A stretch of DNA of 64,000 nt from Pseudomonas paraversuta (GCF_904063065.1 NZ_CAJFCL010000005.1:310001-374000), one strand, 5' to 3'. Numbered from the stretch's first letter, positions 14,555 to 24,196 are shown. Program-made: numbers and translations. Notes: generated by a model not told the origin, from the sequence alone.

Positions 14555-17500
14555 GTGAGGGGCGTTTCAATCTCTCCGCCCTGGCGGTGCGCGAGGGCTC
14601 CATCACCTTGTTCCTGATCCTGCTGATCGCAGTGGCAGGCACGCTGGCGTTCTTCAAGCTGGGCCGCGCCGAAGATCCGCCTTTCACCGTCAAGCAGATG
14701 ACCATCATCACTGCCTGGCCGGGCGCCACTGCCCAGGAGATGCAGGACCAGGTGGCCGAGCCGCTGGAAAAACGCATGCAGGAGCTCAAGTGGTACGACC
14801 GCAGCGAAACCTACACCCGCGCGGGCCTGGCGTTCACCATGGTGTCGTTGCGCGATAGCACGCCGCCGTCGCAGGTGCAGGAAGAGTTCTATCAGGCCCG
14901 CAAGAAGCTTGGCGATGAAGCCAGGACGCTACCAAGCGGCGTGATCGGACCAATGATCAACGACGAATTCTCCGATGTGACCTTCGCGCTGTATGCGCTG
15001 AAGGCCAAGGGCGAACCGCAGCGCCAACTGGTGCGTGACGCCGAGTCGCTGCGCCAGCGGCTTCTGCACGTACCGGGGGTGAAGAAGGTGAATATCATCG
15101 GCGAACAGGCCGAGCGCATCTTCGTGTCCTTCTCCCACGACCGGCTGGCAACCCTGGGCGTAACGCCGCAGGACATCTTCGCCGCACTCAACAGCCAGAA
15201 CGCACTGACGCCTGCCGGTTCGGTGGAAACCAGCGGGCCGCAAGTGGTCATGCGCCTGGATGGCGCGTTCGACAAACTGGCGAAAATCCGCGAAACACCG
15301 ATTACCGTGCAGGGCCGCACGCTGAAGCTTGCCGACGTGGCAACCGTGGAGCGCGGCTATGAGGACCCGGCCACCTTTCTGGTGCGCAACGGTGGCGAGC
15401 CCGCGTTGCTGCTTGGTGTGATCATGCGCGAGGGCTGGAACGGGCTCGACCTCGGCAAGGCGCTCGACGCTGAAACAGCGAACATCAACGACGCGATGCC
15501 GCTCGGCATGACGCTGGCCAAAGTCACCGATCAGGCCGTCAACATCACGTCGTCCGTCGACGAATTCATGGTCAAGTTCTTCGTCGCCCTGCTGGTGGTC
15601 ATGCTGGTCTGCTTTATCAGCATGGGCTGGCGCGTCGGCGTCGTGGTTGCCGCGGCCGTGCCGCTGACGCTGGCTATCGTGTTCGTGGTGATGGCCGCCT
15701 CGGGCAAGAATTTCGACCGCATCACCCTGGGCTCGCTGATTCTTGCCCTGGGCCTGTTGGTGGACGACGCCATCATCGCCATCGAAATGATGGTGGTGAA
15801 AATGGAGGAGGGCTACGACCGCTTCAAGGCGTCGGCCTACGCCTGGAGTCACACCGCTGCGCCGATGCTCTCCGGTACGCTGGTCACCGCCATCGGCTTC
15901 ATGCCCAACGGCTTTGCCCAGTCCACGGCGGGTGAGTACACCAGCAACATGTTCTGGATCGTCGGCATTGCCCTGATCGCCTCCTGGGTGGTGGCGGTAG
16001 TGTTTACGCCGTATCTGGGCGTGAAGTTGCTGCCCGACATCAAGCAGGTCGAAGGTGGTCACGCGGCCATCTACAACACCCGCCACTACAACCGTTTCCG
16101 CTGGCTGCTGGCGCGGGTCATCACCCATAAATGGCTGGTGGCTGGCGCGGTCATCATCTTGTTTGTGGTTTCGGTGCTGGGCATGGGGCTGGTGAAGAAG
16201 CAGTTCTTCCCGACGTCCGACCGCCCTGAAGTGCTGGTCGAAGTGCAAATGCCGTACGGCACCTCGATTGAGCAGACCAAGGCTGCGACCATCAAGGTCG
16301 AGTCATGGCTGCGCAAACAGGAAGAAGCCAGGATCGTCACCTCGTACATCGGCCAGGGCCCGCCGCGATTCTTCCTGGCCATGGCGCCGGAACTGCCTGA
16401 CCCGTCGTTCGCCAAGATCGTGGTGCTGACCGACAGCCAGGACGCCCGTGAAGCCCTCAAGCTGCGCCTCCGTGAAGCGGTCTGCGAAGGGCTCGTGCCC
16501 GAAGCCAGGGTGCGCGTGACGCAACTGGTCTTCGGCCCGTACTCACCCTACCCGGTGGCCTATCGAGTGATGGGACCGGACCCCATGAAACTGCGCGAAA
16601 TCGCCACGCGCGTGCAAGGCGTATTGCACGCCAGCTCGATGATGAGAACCGTGAACAGCGACTGGGGCCCGCGGGTGCCCACGCTGCATTTTTCGCTGGA
16701 TCAGGATCGCCTGCAGGCCGTTGGCCTGAGCTCCAGCGCCGTCGCGCAACAGCTGCAGTTTCTGCTCAGCGGCGTGCCGATCACCTCGGTGCGCGAAGAC
16801 ATCCGTTCGGTACAGGTGGTCGGCCGCGCGGCCGGTGATATCCGTCTTGATCCGGCGAAGATCGAGGGCTTCACACTGGTTGGCGCCGCTGGCCAGCGCA
16901 TTCCGCTGTCGCAGATCGGCAAGGTCGAGGTGCGCATGGAAGATCCGCTCCTGCGCCGTCGTGACCGCACGCCGACCATCACTGTGCGTGGGGACATTGC
17001 CGAAGGGCTGCAACCGCCGGACGTCTCGGCAGCGGTGTGGAAAGACCTGCAGCCGATCATCAACACCTTGCCGGCTGGCTACCGAATCGAGATGGCCGGC
17101 TCCATCGAGGAATCGGGCAAGGCCAGCCAGGCGATTGTGCCGCTGCTGCCGATCATGATCGCCCTGACGCTGTTGATCCTCATCCTGCAGGTGCGCTCGA
17201 TATCGGCGATGGTCATGGTCTTTCTCACCTCGCCGCTGGGCTTGATTGGCGTGGTGCCGGTGCTGCTGTTGTTCCAGCAACCGTTCGGCATCAACGCCCT
17301 GGTCGGGCTGATCGCGCTGTCGGGGATACTGATGCGCAACACGCTGATCCTGATCGGGCAGATCCATCACAACCAGCAGGAGGGCCTGGACCCGTACAAC
17401 GCGGTGGTCGAAGCCACCGTACAGCGCGCACGCCCCGTATTGCTGACGGCACTGGCGGCGATTCTCGCCTTCATCCCCCTTACCCATTCGGTGTTCTGGG

Positions 17501-17643
17501 GCACCCTGGCCTACACCCTCATCGGCGGCACTTTCGTCGGCACCGTCATGACCCTGGTGTTCCTGCCGGCAATGTATTCCATCTGGTTCAAGATCCGCCC
17601 AAGCGACCAAGCCCATGATTTGAGCGTTGTGGCGAACGCCTGA
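14551..17643 (+). CDS. RND-family multidrug efflux pump (HAE1/AcrB-type inner-membrane transporter)
   Basis: The 1030-residue protein is full length for AcrB-type pumps. It has TM1 (ITLFLILLIAVAGTLAFF), the porter domain opening PGATAQEMQDQVAEPLE, and TM4 with the paired proton-relay aspartates LLVDDAII (Asp405-Asp406). A second half of the same architecture ends in LIGGTFVGTVMTLVFLPAMY. The sequence belongs to the VexF/MexK-like branch rather than MexB itself. With the adaptor upstream and the divergent outer-membrane factor it makes a complete tripartite pump driven by the proton gradient. The substrate is unknown; the adjoining KAS gene hints at a fatty-acid-synthesis inhibitor. Confidence 0.93.
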   Translation: MSEGRFNLSALAVREGSITLFLILLIAVAGTLAFFKLGRAEDPPFTVKQMTIITAWPGATAQEMQDQVAEPLEKRMQELKWYDRSETYTRAGLAFTMVSLRDSTPPSQVQEEFYQARKKLGDEARTLPSGVIGPMINDEFSDVTFALYALKAKGEPQRQLVRDAESLRQRLLHVPGVKKVNIIGEQAERIFVSFSHDRLATLGVTPQDIFAALNSQNALTPAGSVETSGPQVVMRLDGAFDKLAKIRETPITVQGRTLKLADVATVERGYEDPATFLVRNGGEPALLLGVIMREGWNGLDLGKALDAETANINDAMPLGMTLAKVTDQAVNITSSVDEFMVKFFVALLVVMLVCFISMGWRVGVVVAAAVPLTLAIVFVVMAASGKNFDRITLGSLILALGLLVDDAIIAIEMMVVKMEEGYDRFKASAYAWSHTAAPMLSGTLVTAIGFMPNGFAQSTAGEYTSNMFWIVGIALIASWVVAVVFTPYLGVKLLPDIKQVEGGHAAIYNTRHYNRFRWLLARVITHKWLVAGAVIILFVVSVLGMGLVKKQFFPTSDRPEVLVEVQMPYGTSIEQTKAATIKVESWLRKQEEARIVTSYIGQGPPRFFLAMAPELPDPSFAKIVVLTDSQDAREALKLRLREAVCEGLVPEARVRVTQLVFGPYSPYPVAYRVMGPDPMKLREIATRVQGVLHASSMMRTVNSDWGPRVPTLHFSLDQDRLQAVGLSSSAVAQQLQFLLSGVPITSVREDIRSVQVVGRAAGDIRLDPAKIEGFTLVGAAGQRIPLSQIGKVEVRMEDPLLRRRDRTPTITVRGDIAEGLQPPDVSAAVWKDLQPIINTLPAGYRIEMAGSIEESGKASQAIVPLLPIMIALTLLILILQVRSISAMVMVFLTSPLGLIGVVPVLLLFQQPFGINALVGLIALSGILMRNTLILIGQIHHNQQEGLDPYNAVVEATVQRARPVLLTALAAILAFIPLTHSVFWGTLAYTLIGGTFVGTVMTLVFLPAMYSIWFKIRPSDQAHDLSVVANA

Positions 17644-17709
17644 CGCCGCTTGCGACCAACGCGCTCTCCTGCAACTCGGGACAGCGCCGAACGATACAGA
17701 GAGGTTCCA

Positions 17710-19002
17710 ATGAGCAACGTTCAACAGCACACACGCATCGTCGTCACCGGTACCGGCATGGTCGGGCCGTTGGGCTGTGGTGTGGATGAAGTGTGGCGAC
17801 GCCTGCTGGCCGGGCGCTCGGGCATTCGCACACTGCCGGCGCACATCACCGAAGGCACGGGCGTGACAGTAGGCGGGCAGGTGCCCACGTTCGAGGAAGA
17901 CGCGCTGGCGGGTTACCAACCCGAGCAGGTCATCCCGCCGAAGGAGCGCAAGAAGATGGACCGCTTCATCGAGTTCGCCCTGATCGCCGCCCATGAGGCG
18001 CTGGAGCAGGCGGGCTGGCACCCGACCAGTGAAGCCGAACAGGTTCGAACTGCAACCATCATCGCCTCGGGTGTGGGCGGCTTCGGCGCTGTTGCCGACG
18101 CGGTGCGCACCACAGATTCACGGGGGCCGCGCCGGCTGTCGCCATTCACTGCGCCGTCGTTCCTGGCCAATATGGCGGCCGGGCATGTGTCCATCCGCAA
18201 CGGCTTCAAAGGTCCCCTTGGCGCGCCGGTCACCGCGTGTGCGGCAGGTGTCCAGGCGATTGGCGATGCGGCTCGCTTGATCAGAAGTGGCGAGGCCGAC
18301 ATCGCCATCTGTGGCGGCACCGAAGCGGCGATCGACCGTGTGACCCTCGGCTGTTTCGCGGCAGCGCGCGCTTTATCCACCGGCTTCGCCGAGAACCCGC
18401 AGCAAGCGTCGCGGCCGTTTGACCGTGACCGCGACGGTTTCGTGATGTCCGAAGGCGCCGGTTTGCTGGTGATCGAATCCCTGGAGCACGCCCTTGCACG
18501 TGGCGCCACACCGCTGGCGGAGTTGGTGGGTTACGGCACCAGCGCAGATGCCTATCACCTCACCGCCGGGCCGGAGGATGGCAATGGCGCTCGCCGCGCC
18601 ATGCAACAGGCGCTGAGGCAGGCGGGCCTGAGCCCGGAGGATGTGCAGCACATCAATGCCCACGCCACCTCCACCCAGGTTGGCGACAACGGTGAGTTGG
18701 CCGCTATCAAGACGCTGTTCGGCGCCGATGCAGGCGTAGCTATCACCTCGACCAAATCCGCTACCGGCCACTTGCTTGGCGCTGCCGGTGGCATCGAAGC
18801 GATCTTCACGGTGCTGGCGCTGCGCGACCAGATCGTGCCGCCGACCCTGAACCTCGACAACCCGGACGAAGCCGCGACGGGGCTCGACCTGGTCGGGCTC
18901 AATGCCCGAAAAATGCCAATCACCTACGCGCTCTCCAATGGCTTCGGCTTTGGCGGCGTGAACGCCAGCGTGTTGTTCCGCCGCTGGGAGGCCACAACGT
19001 GA
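17710..19002 (+). CDS. Beta-ketoacyl-ACP synthase II (FabF-like), second copy in an efflux locus
   Basis: The 430-residue protein is a full thiolase-fold condensing enzyme with the Cys-His-His triad: VTACAAG (Cys177), NAHATST (His318) and KSATGHLLGAAGG (Lys349, His354), plus the C-terminal gate GFGFGGVN (Phe412/414). It would extend acyl-ACP with malonyl-ACP. It starts at an ATG with GAGAGG upstream, 66 bp after the RND gene, and its stop overlaps the MFS start (GTGA). A KAS isolated from fab genes and placed between two efflux pumps looks like a drug-tolerant target copy, but a role in making a modified acyl chain is also possible. The usual FabF has TACTSG around the Cys; here it is TACAAG. 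Confidence 0.88.
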   Translation: MSNVQQHTRIVVTGTGMVGPLGCGVDEVWRRLLAGRSGIRTLPAHITEGTGVTVGGQVPTFEEDALAGYQPEQVIPPKERKKMDRFIEFALIAAHEALEQAGWHPTSEAEQVRTATIIASGVGGFGAVADAVRTTDSRGPRRLSPFTAPSFLANMAAGHVSIRNGFKGPLGAPVTACAAGVQAIGDAARLIRSGEADIAICGGTEAAIDRVTLGCFAAARALSTGFAENPQQASRPFDRDRDGFVMSEGAGLLVIESLEHALARGATPLAELVGYGTSADAYHLTAGPEDGNGARRAMQQALRQAGLSPEDVQHINAHATSTQVGDNGELAAIKTLFGADAGVAITSTKSATGHLLGAAGGIEAIFTVLALRDQIVPPTLNLDNPDEAATGLDLVGLNARKMPITYALSNGFGFGGVNASVLFRRWEATT

Positions 19003-20243
19003 GGGCGGCGCGTGAAACCGTGACCCTCGGCAATGTAGCAGCCGGGCACAGCGGCACGCCGCTGACCGGCAAGATCGTGACGCTGCTGGCGGGGCTGTCT
19101 GCGATCAGCAGCCTGTCCACCAACATCATCCTTCCCGCCTTTGCGGACATCGGCCAGCAGCTCGGCGTGTCGTCTCGTGAGCTGGGTCTGACGCTTTCCA
19201 GCTTCTTCATCACCTTCGCGCTCGCGCAATTGGTGGTCGGACCGCTGGCCGACCGCTACGGCCGCAAGCGCCTGGTGCTCGGCGGCCTCTCTATGTTCGT
19301 CGTCGGTACGTGGGTTGCTGGCTGTGCCGGCTCATTCGACATGCTGATCGCCGGACGCGTCATCCAGGCCCTGGGTGTTTGCGCCGCCGCCGTACTGGCC
19401 CGCGCCATTGCACGCGACCTGTTCGAAGGCGAAACCCTGGCGCGAGCACTGTCACTGACCATGATCGCCACCGCAGCAGCTCCCGGTTTTTCACCGCTGC
19501 TCGGCAGCCTGCTGACCACCGCGCTGGGTTGGCGAGCGATTTTCCTGATGGTAGGGATTGCTGCCGTCGTCATCGCGTTTTTCTATGCGCGCGGCCTTGG
19601 CGAAACGCTGCCGGCTGAACGCCGAACCACACAGTCGATCCCACAAGTAGTAAGCGCCTACGGCCGGCTGCTCGCGCATAGCCGCTTCATTCTGCCGGGT
19701 GCCGCAGTGAGCTTGCTGATGAGCGGACTGTTCGCCTCTTTCGCCGCCGCCCCGGCGATCCTGATCAACGGCATGGGCTTGTCCTCCTTGCAGACGGGGC
19801 TGTACTTCGCCGCCACGGTATTCGTAGTCTTCGCCGCCGGCATGTCCGCGCCACGCCTGGCCCGCCGGTTCGGCAGTCGTACCGTTGCTACTGTCGGGCT
19901 GAGCACTGCGGTGCTAGCCGGCTGCCTGCTGCTGATCGGGCCGAGCCACCCAGGACTTGGCTGGTACTCGCTGTCGATGGTGATCTTCCTCTGCGGCATG
20001 GGCCACGCCAACCCGCTGGGGACGGCCATCACCATGGGGCCATTCGGCAAGGAGGCGGGGCTTGCGTCGGCATTGCTCGGGTTTTTGACAATGGGGGCGG
20101 CGGCGGTTACTACCTGGTTGGTGTCGGTGCTGGCGTATGCGCCGGTGTTGACCTTAGGCGTTATCCAGACCTCGGTTTGCTCAGTGGCGCTTATAGTGTT
20201 CTTTTTGGGTACACAGATCGAAAGCCGGGCGGCTAGACCTTAG
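18999..20243 (+). CDS. MFS drug-efflux transporter (Bcr/CflA type)
   Basis: The 414-residue protein has 12 predicted helices and the MFS motif GPLADRYGRKR between helices 2 and 3. The N-terminal helix LSTNIILPAFADIGQQLG and the helix-5 segment ATAAAPGFSPLLG (DHA1 antiporter motif region) are typical of Bcr/CflA drug:proton antiporters. The GTG start overlaps the KAS stop, so it closes the adaptor-RND-KAS-MFS operon. A single-membrane pump with a tripartite pump is a common cooperative pairing: the MFS protein moves substrate into the periplasm and the RND pump expels it. Confidence 0.88.
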   Translation: MRAARETVTLGNVAAGHSGTPLTGKIVTLLAGLSAISSLSTNIILPAFADIGQQLGVSSRELGLTLSSFFITFALAQLVVGPLADRYGRKRLVLGGLSMFVVGTWVAGCAGSFDMLIAGRVIQALGVCAAAVLARAIARDLFEGETLARALSLTMIATAAAPGFSPLLGSLLTTALGWRAIFLMVGIAAVVIAFFYARGLGETLPAERRTTQSIPQVVSAYGRLLAHSRFILPGAAVSLLMSGLFASFAAAPAILINGMGLSSLQTGLYFAATVFVVFAAGMSAPRLARRFGSRTVATVGLSTAVLAGCLLLIGPSHPGLGWYSLSMVIFLCGMGHANPLGTAITMGPFGKEAGLASALLGFLTMGAAAVTTWLVSVLAYAPVLTLGVIQTSVCSVALIVFFLGTQIESRAARP

Positions 20244-20392
20244 AGATTCGATCCCACTGGTGTTGCCAAGCAAAGCGGGCAGGGGGCAGGCGGTTGGTAA
20301 CCATAAACATTGAGTGACCGAATACTTCGATGACCAACCGTGGGCTGGTACATGAAATAGACGGTCACTGACCTGTAGTGCTCAGGAGCCCC

Positions 20393-21016
20393 TTAGAGCT
20401 GCTTCAGGGTTTCCTGAGTAATGGCTTCAAGGCCTGCTTCGGTGATTGTCTTCCAGTCGGTTTCTGTGGCCACTTTAACGTTCTCACTGACCAGCGTTTT
20501 CAAGGTCTGTTCAGGCATGCCAAGGGTTTTTATCTGAAGAAACGACTTGTTGCTCAGTACTTTGTCGAGCACCCCCTGCGTCATGGACCATGACCAGAAT
20601 TCAATGATTTGTACTTTGACTTCACGGACATCAGGGGCACCAGGAGCGCTAACCACCTCATAGCCTGCCTGCTGATAAGCGCTGGCTACGGCATCACCTA
20701 CCAGCTCTGAAACGGTACGGCCCTTGGGCAGCAGCACGTCGCCGATGGCCATATTGTAGTTATTGCGTTTACGAGCAATCGCCCGCTCGGTAATCGACTT
20801 GTCGTCGATCTCGTCGTACTTCAGTGAAGGCATGTCGAAGCTGGTAGGTTTGATCTGAAAAACTCGATCATCAACCGCGCGGATATAAACCTTCTTGCCA
20901 TTGCTGGGGGCAGGTGTCTGAGTCTTGCCGGGCGGCAAAACATCCACTTCTGCCCTGTTGATAGCGCAACCGGCTAACAGTACCAATGCCACAACGGCCA
21001 AAATTCTGCGAACCAT
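20393..21016 (-). CDS. YajG-like lipoprotein
   Basis: The 207-residue product starts with a lipoprotein signal (lipobox VLLAGC, Cys about 17) and has a YajG-type domain: KVYIRAVDDRVFQ, GRTVSELVGDAVASAYQQAGYEV and repeated beta strands to the C-terminus. It should be an outer-membrane-anchored periplasmic lipoprotein of unknown role. Two adjacent ATG codons are possible; ATG 21016 has better spacing to GGGAG than ATG 21019. It is an isolated gene convergent with the MFS gene. Confidence 0.82.
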   Translation of the reverse strand: MVRRILAVVALVLLAGCAINRAEVDVLPPGKTQTPAPSNGKKVYIRAVDDRVFQIKPTSFDMPSLKYDEIDDKSITERAIARKRNNYNMAIGDVLLPKGRTVSELVGDAVASAYQQAGYEVVSAPGAPDVREVKVQIIEFWSWSMTQGVLDKVLSNKSFLQIKTLGMPEQTLKTLVSENVKVATETDWKTITEAGLEAITQETLKQL

Positions 21017-21186
21017 CATCGTTACTCCCTTTTATATTTGGCCTTCATAGGCTTGTCCAAAAGCTGGCCGAAAAAGAGTGTAGAAGACAAAACGCAGCTC
21101 AACCGCCTGGCTGACTTATGCGTTTGAGAGAGTGAACAGCACGAAAGCAATCGGCTCTGACCATGGCCTTTTGGTGGTTATCCCTT

Positions 21187-21211
21187 AACCCGCATATAGC
21201 GGGTATTTTTT
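21187..21211 (+). terminator. Hairpin with T run (possible terminator/attenuator)
   Basis: ACCCGC and GCGGGT form a short stem around ATATA, followed by ATTTTTT. It lies on the plus strand 15 bp before the 28-codon ORF at 21226, with no obvious upstream plus-strand gene, so it could attenuate that ORF. Confidence 0.45.
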
Positions 21212-21225
21212 GCCTGGAGGAAACG

Positions 21226-21312
21226 ATGACCAGCAAGCCTGTCAGCCCGGTCGTTTACCGCGACCGGACCTTTCTCGATAAACACCCCGACCTGGGGCGT
21301 CTGCCGGAGTAG
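21226..21312 (+). CDS. Small ORF, 28 aa, unknown
   Basis: The ATG has a near-perfect ribosome site (CTGGAGGAAACG before ATG). The product is charged and soluble (KPVSPVVYRDRTF, HPDLGRLPE). No family is recognised. The strong ribosome site downstream of a hairpin is the main evidence. Confidence 0.4.
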   Translation: MTSKPVSPVVYRDRTFLDKHPDLGRLPE

Positions 21313-21487
21313 CGCTGCGGTCCATAAAAAATCGTCCTCAGGGATGCTTTTTTATTCCTGCAGAAAACCTTTTGCGAACCTGTGGCCGCTGCCGGGGTTC
21401 GCAAACTGCGAGAGGCATCACGCGGTGTATCGGCTGAACCGCAGTGATGGCTTCGCAGCCCTCGTTCCTCAGCAGCGGCTACATGCC

Positions 21488-23065
21488 TTAACTTGCGCCT
21501 GGAGCTGCAGCGGATGCTGGCGGCGGCGTGCTGGTGCTCGCGTTCGCAGCCTTGTCGTCCGCGGCTTGAAGATCCTGCAGCGCTGCAGAATATTGATCAG
21601 ACTCGGCTTTGGGTACCATCTGCCATGACGGCTTGCGCAACGCATAGAAGATAAACGGCGGCACGCCTGCCACGATCAACCCCAGCAACAAAATCCCCGC
21701 ATACTCAAAAAATGGCATGCTGCTGAAGCTGTTCGGTGGAATAAAGCCGAAAATCAGCGCCACACAGGTCGAAAACAACCCCAGATAGCACCAGCCATGC
21801 AGCCCCTTGAGCACATAACCGCGTTTTACGTTGGGCTGTGTTTTACGCAGCTTCATGGCCGCCATAAACATGAATACGTAAATGATCAGGTACATCAGTG
21901 CAGCCATCGCGCTGATCATCCAGAACGCGTCGGATACGTTGTCGAGAAAGATGTAAATCGTCGACAGCAAGGTGACGATGATGGCCTGCAAATACAGAAT
22001 GTTTTTCTGCACGCCTTTCTTGTTCACCTCCTGCATCACAGGTGGAAGCATCCCGGCCTTGCCGACAAACAGCAGGCCTGTGGACGGTCCGGCTGTCCAG
22101 GCCAGAACCCCGCCCAATGCACCGATAATCAGCAATATGGCCATGATCGGGGTTGCCCAAGGCATGTCGAAACCCTGGAAGAACGCAGCATAAGCCTGGA
22201 TAACCCCGGCGGTAAGGCTGGTTGAGTCAGCAGGTACCACCAGCGAAATCGCCACCGTAGGCGGGATAAACACTAGCAGGATCATGAAGAAGGCCAACAG
22301 AATCGCTCGGGGCATTTCTTTTTGCGGGTCGCGCAATTCCCGGGCGTGAATGGCGTTCATTTCGATACCGGCAAACGCCAGGAAGTTACTCACAATCAGA
22401 ACCAGGCCAGTGACGGCGCCGGTGAATTCCTGCCAAAAATCCGGGTGCAGGTTGCGCGAGCCTGATTTAACTGTGGTGTGGGTATCGAAAATGGCCGGAA
22501 TCAAGGCATCCCAGGTCAGCGGTGTTGCTGATTCATGCCCCAGCACCAGCCAGGCCACGCCGAGCAAAACCAGCAGCGCGGCGGGCAATGCGGTGCCCAG
22601 CAGCATGAACCATGATGTCAGCTTCGACAGTGCCGTCAGCCCGTTAAGTGCCACAAATGTCGATAGCCAGTACAAAACGATGATGACCGCGGCAGTAAAG
22701 ACACCGCTTTTGGCCAGTTCCGGGTTGATCAGATACGCCATGGTGCTTGCGCCAAACCCAAGCACAATCGGGTACCAGACCACCACTTGTACCCACATGA
22801 ACCACATGATGAAAAAGCCCGGGCGGTCGCCGTAGGCTTGCCTGACCCAGCCATAGATTCCGCCGTTCCAGCCGGTGCCCAGTTCGGAGGCGACCAGGGA
22901 AACCGGGATAAAAAACAGCAGTGCCGGGATGACATAGAGAAAAACCGAACCCAGGCCATACACGGCCATGCTGGGCAGTGAACGAATACTGGCAACGGCT
23001 GCAACCATCATGAAGCAGATGGTGAGCCAAGACATGTAGGTTTTAGCTTTGCTGGTGGTAGCCAT
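21488..23065 (-). CDS. gadC: Glutamate:GABA antiporter
   Basis: The 525-residue APC-superfamily transporter has the GadC start (YMSWLTICFMMVAAVASIRSLP), about 12 membrane helices and the conserved GWNGGIYGWV and NFLAFAGIEMNA segments. GadC imports glutamate and exports GABA, so that glutamate decarboxylation consumes cytosolic protons under acid stress. The long C-terminal tail (about 45 residues, Ala/Ser/Pro-rich at the end) corresponds to the region that plugs E. coli GadC at neutral pH, though its sequence differs. It lies 14 bp downstream of the glutaminase in one operon, divergent from gadB. Confidence 0.9.
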   Translation of the reverse strand: MATTSKAKTYMSWLTICFMMVAAVASIRSLPSMAVYGLGSVFLYVIPALLFFIPVSLVASELGTGWNGGIYGWVRQAYGDRPGFFIMWFMWVQVVVWYPIVLGFGASTMAYLINPELAKSGVFTAAVIIVLYWLSTFVALNGLTALSKLTSWFMLLGTALPAALLVLLGVAWLVLGHESATPLTWDALIPAIFDTHTTVKSGSRNLHPDFWQEFTGAVTGLVLIVSNFLAFAGIEMNAIHARELRDPQKEMPRAILLAFFMILLVFIPPTVAISLVVPADSTSLTAGVIQAYAAFFQGFDMPWATPIMAILLIIGALGGVLAWTAGPSTGLLFVGKAGMLPPVMQEVNKKGVQKNILYLQAIIVTLLSTIYIFLDNVSDAFWMISAMAALMYLIIYVFMFMAAMKLRKTQPNVKRGYVLKGLHGWCYLGLFSTCVALIFGFIPPNSFSSMPFFEYAGILLLGLIVAGVPPFIFYALRKPSWQMVPKAESDQYSAALQDLQAADDKAANASTSTPPPASAAAPGAS

Positions 23066-23079
23066 GAGTACCCGCTCCC

Positions 23080-24033
23080 TTACGCGAATTCGTGCAACAG
23101 GCTCAGATTGAGCGTGCGGCTAAGGTATTCGGCGGCCAGTTGACCGCGAACGCTGTTACCGGCCACATCCAGTGGCGGGGCAAAGGCGGCGATAGCGCAA
23201 ACGCCGGGAACCACAGCCAGAATGCCGCCACCGACCCCGCTTTTACCCGGCAGGCCGACCTTGTAATACCAGTCGCCTGTGGTGTCATACAGACCATTCA
23301 AGGTCATTTCGGAGAGGATTGGCGCCACGTGTTTGGCTGCCACTACTTGCTTGTCAGTAATCGGGTTGACGCCGCCGTTGGCCAGGCACGCGCCCATGGT
23401 CACCAGGTCATGACAGGTAATCGCCACCGAGCATTGGCGGGTGTACACATCACACACTTGCATGGGGTCGGCGTACATGTAGCCGTAACTTTGCAGCAGC
23501 CAGGCAATGCCGCGATTGTGTTGATTGCTGCTGGTTTCGGATTGGTAAACCTCGTCGTTTACTGTCAATTCGCGCCCGGCAAAAGCGTTGTAGGTGGCCT
23601 GTATCCGGTCCCAGCGAGCTTGGGCGCAATCGGCCTCAACCAGGCTGACAGTGGCCATTGCGCCTGCGTTCACAAAGGGGTTGAGCGGTCGGCCTTTGTG
23701 CAGTTCCAGGGCCACCACCGAGTTGAATGGCTCACCGGTGGGGTCGCAGCCGATCTTGCTGCGCAAGGCCTGTGGACCTACCTCATCGAGTACATGGGAG
23801 AGGGTGAATACTTTGGAAATCGACTCGATGGCGAAGGCGTAATCCGTGTCGCCTACCTCGGCATGGGTGCCATCGCAGAACATGATGCTGATGCCGAACA
23901 GATGGGATGGCACTGAGGCCAGGAAAGGAATGTAGCTGGCATTCTTGCCGTGCTGATTACCTGAATACCGTTGCAGTGCCTGCTCCAGTGCCTGTTTGAC
24001 CGTGCTGTCTGCGGTCGTGGGTCTTTGCTTCAT
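23080..24033 (-). CDS. glsA: Glutaminase (serine-type, Gln to Glu + ammonia)
   Basis: The 317-residue protein has the beta-lactamase-like glutaminase signature: SISK (Ser71 and Lys74 catalytic pair), EPFNSVVALE, NPFVNAGAM and a Gly-rich GKSGVGGGI segment. It converts glutamine to glutamate, releasing ammonia that neutralises protons. With gadC downstream and gadB divergent, it forms a glutamine-dependent acid-resistance module like YbaS/GadC in E. coli. The operon reads away from the shared gadB control region. Confidence 0.92.
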   Translation of the reverse strand: MKQRPTTADSTVKQALEQALQRYSGNQHGKNASYIPFLASVPSHLFGISIMFCDGTHAEVGDTDYAFAIESISKVFTLSHVLDEVGPQALRSKIGCDPTGEPFNSVVALELHKGRPLNPFVNAGAMATVSLVEADCAQARWDRIQATYNAFAGRELTVNDEVYQSETSSNQHNRGIAWLLQSYGYMYADPMQVCDVYTRQCSVAITCHDLVTMGACLANGGVNPITDKQVVAAKHVAPILSEMTLNGLYDTTGDWYYKVGLPGKSGVGGGILAVVPGVCAIAAFAPPLDVAGNSVRGQLAAEYLSRTLNLSLLHEFA

Positions 24034-24196
24034 CGCGCTCGCTCCGTGAGTACTTCAAAGAAACGGAACTATAGATCGGAAAATACACGGTGGTCGGGAA
24101 TCGGACAGCAGACTCAAAATGCTTGTCTATGCTGGCTTGGCGAAGGCTGAGTCAAAGTGAATAAAACAGACCCTGCATTACTCAAGGAGAGTTCTT
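24034..24196. promoter_or_regulatory. Divergent control region of glsA-gadC and gadB
   Basis: The 163 bases between the two starts must carry both promoters. A ribosome site AAGGAGAG sits before gadB. No palindrome or GadE-box-like match is evident by eye, and no regulator gene is adjacent. Confidence 0.5.

Noticed and set aside
14929..16248. Long reverse-strand open frame (439 codons) inside the RND pump gene
   Set aside because: It is antisense to a full-length, clearly conserved pump; its His/Asp/Gln-rich composition is the usual by-product of GC-rich codon bias.
16543..18021. Long reverse-strand open frame (492 codons) across the RND/KAS junction
   Set aside because: Overlaps two recognised genes in antisense, no ribosome site or family features.
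20313..20368. GTGACC ... GGTCAC inverted pair after the MFS gene, resembling the TetR half-site
   Set aside because: Half-sites are about 40 bases apart instead of 10 and one position differs; chance is likely.
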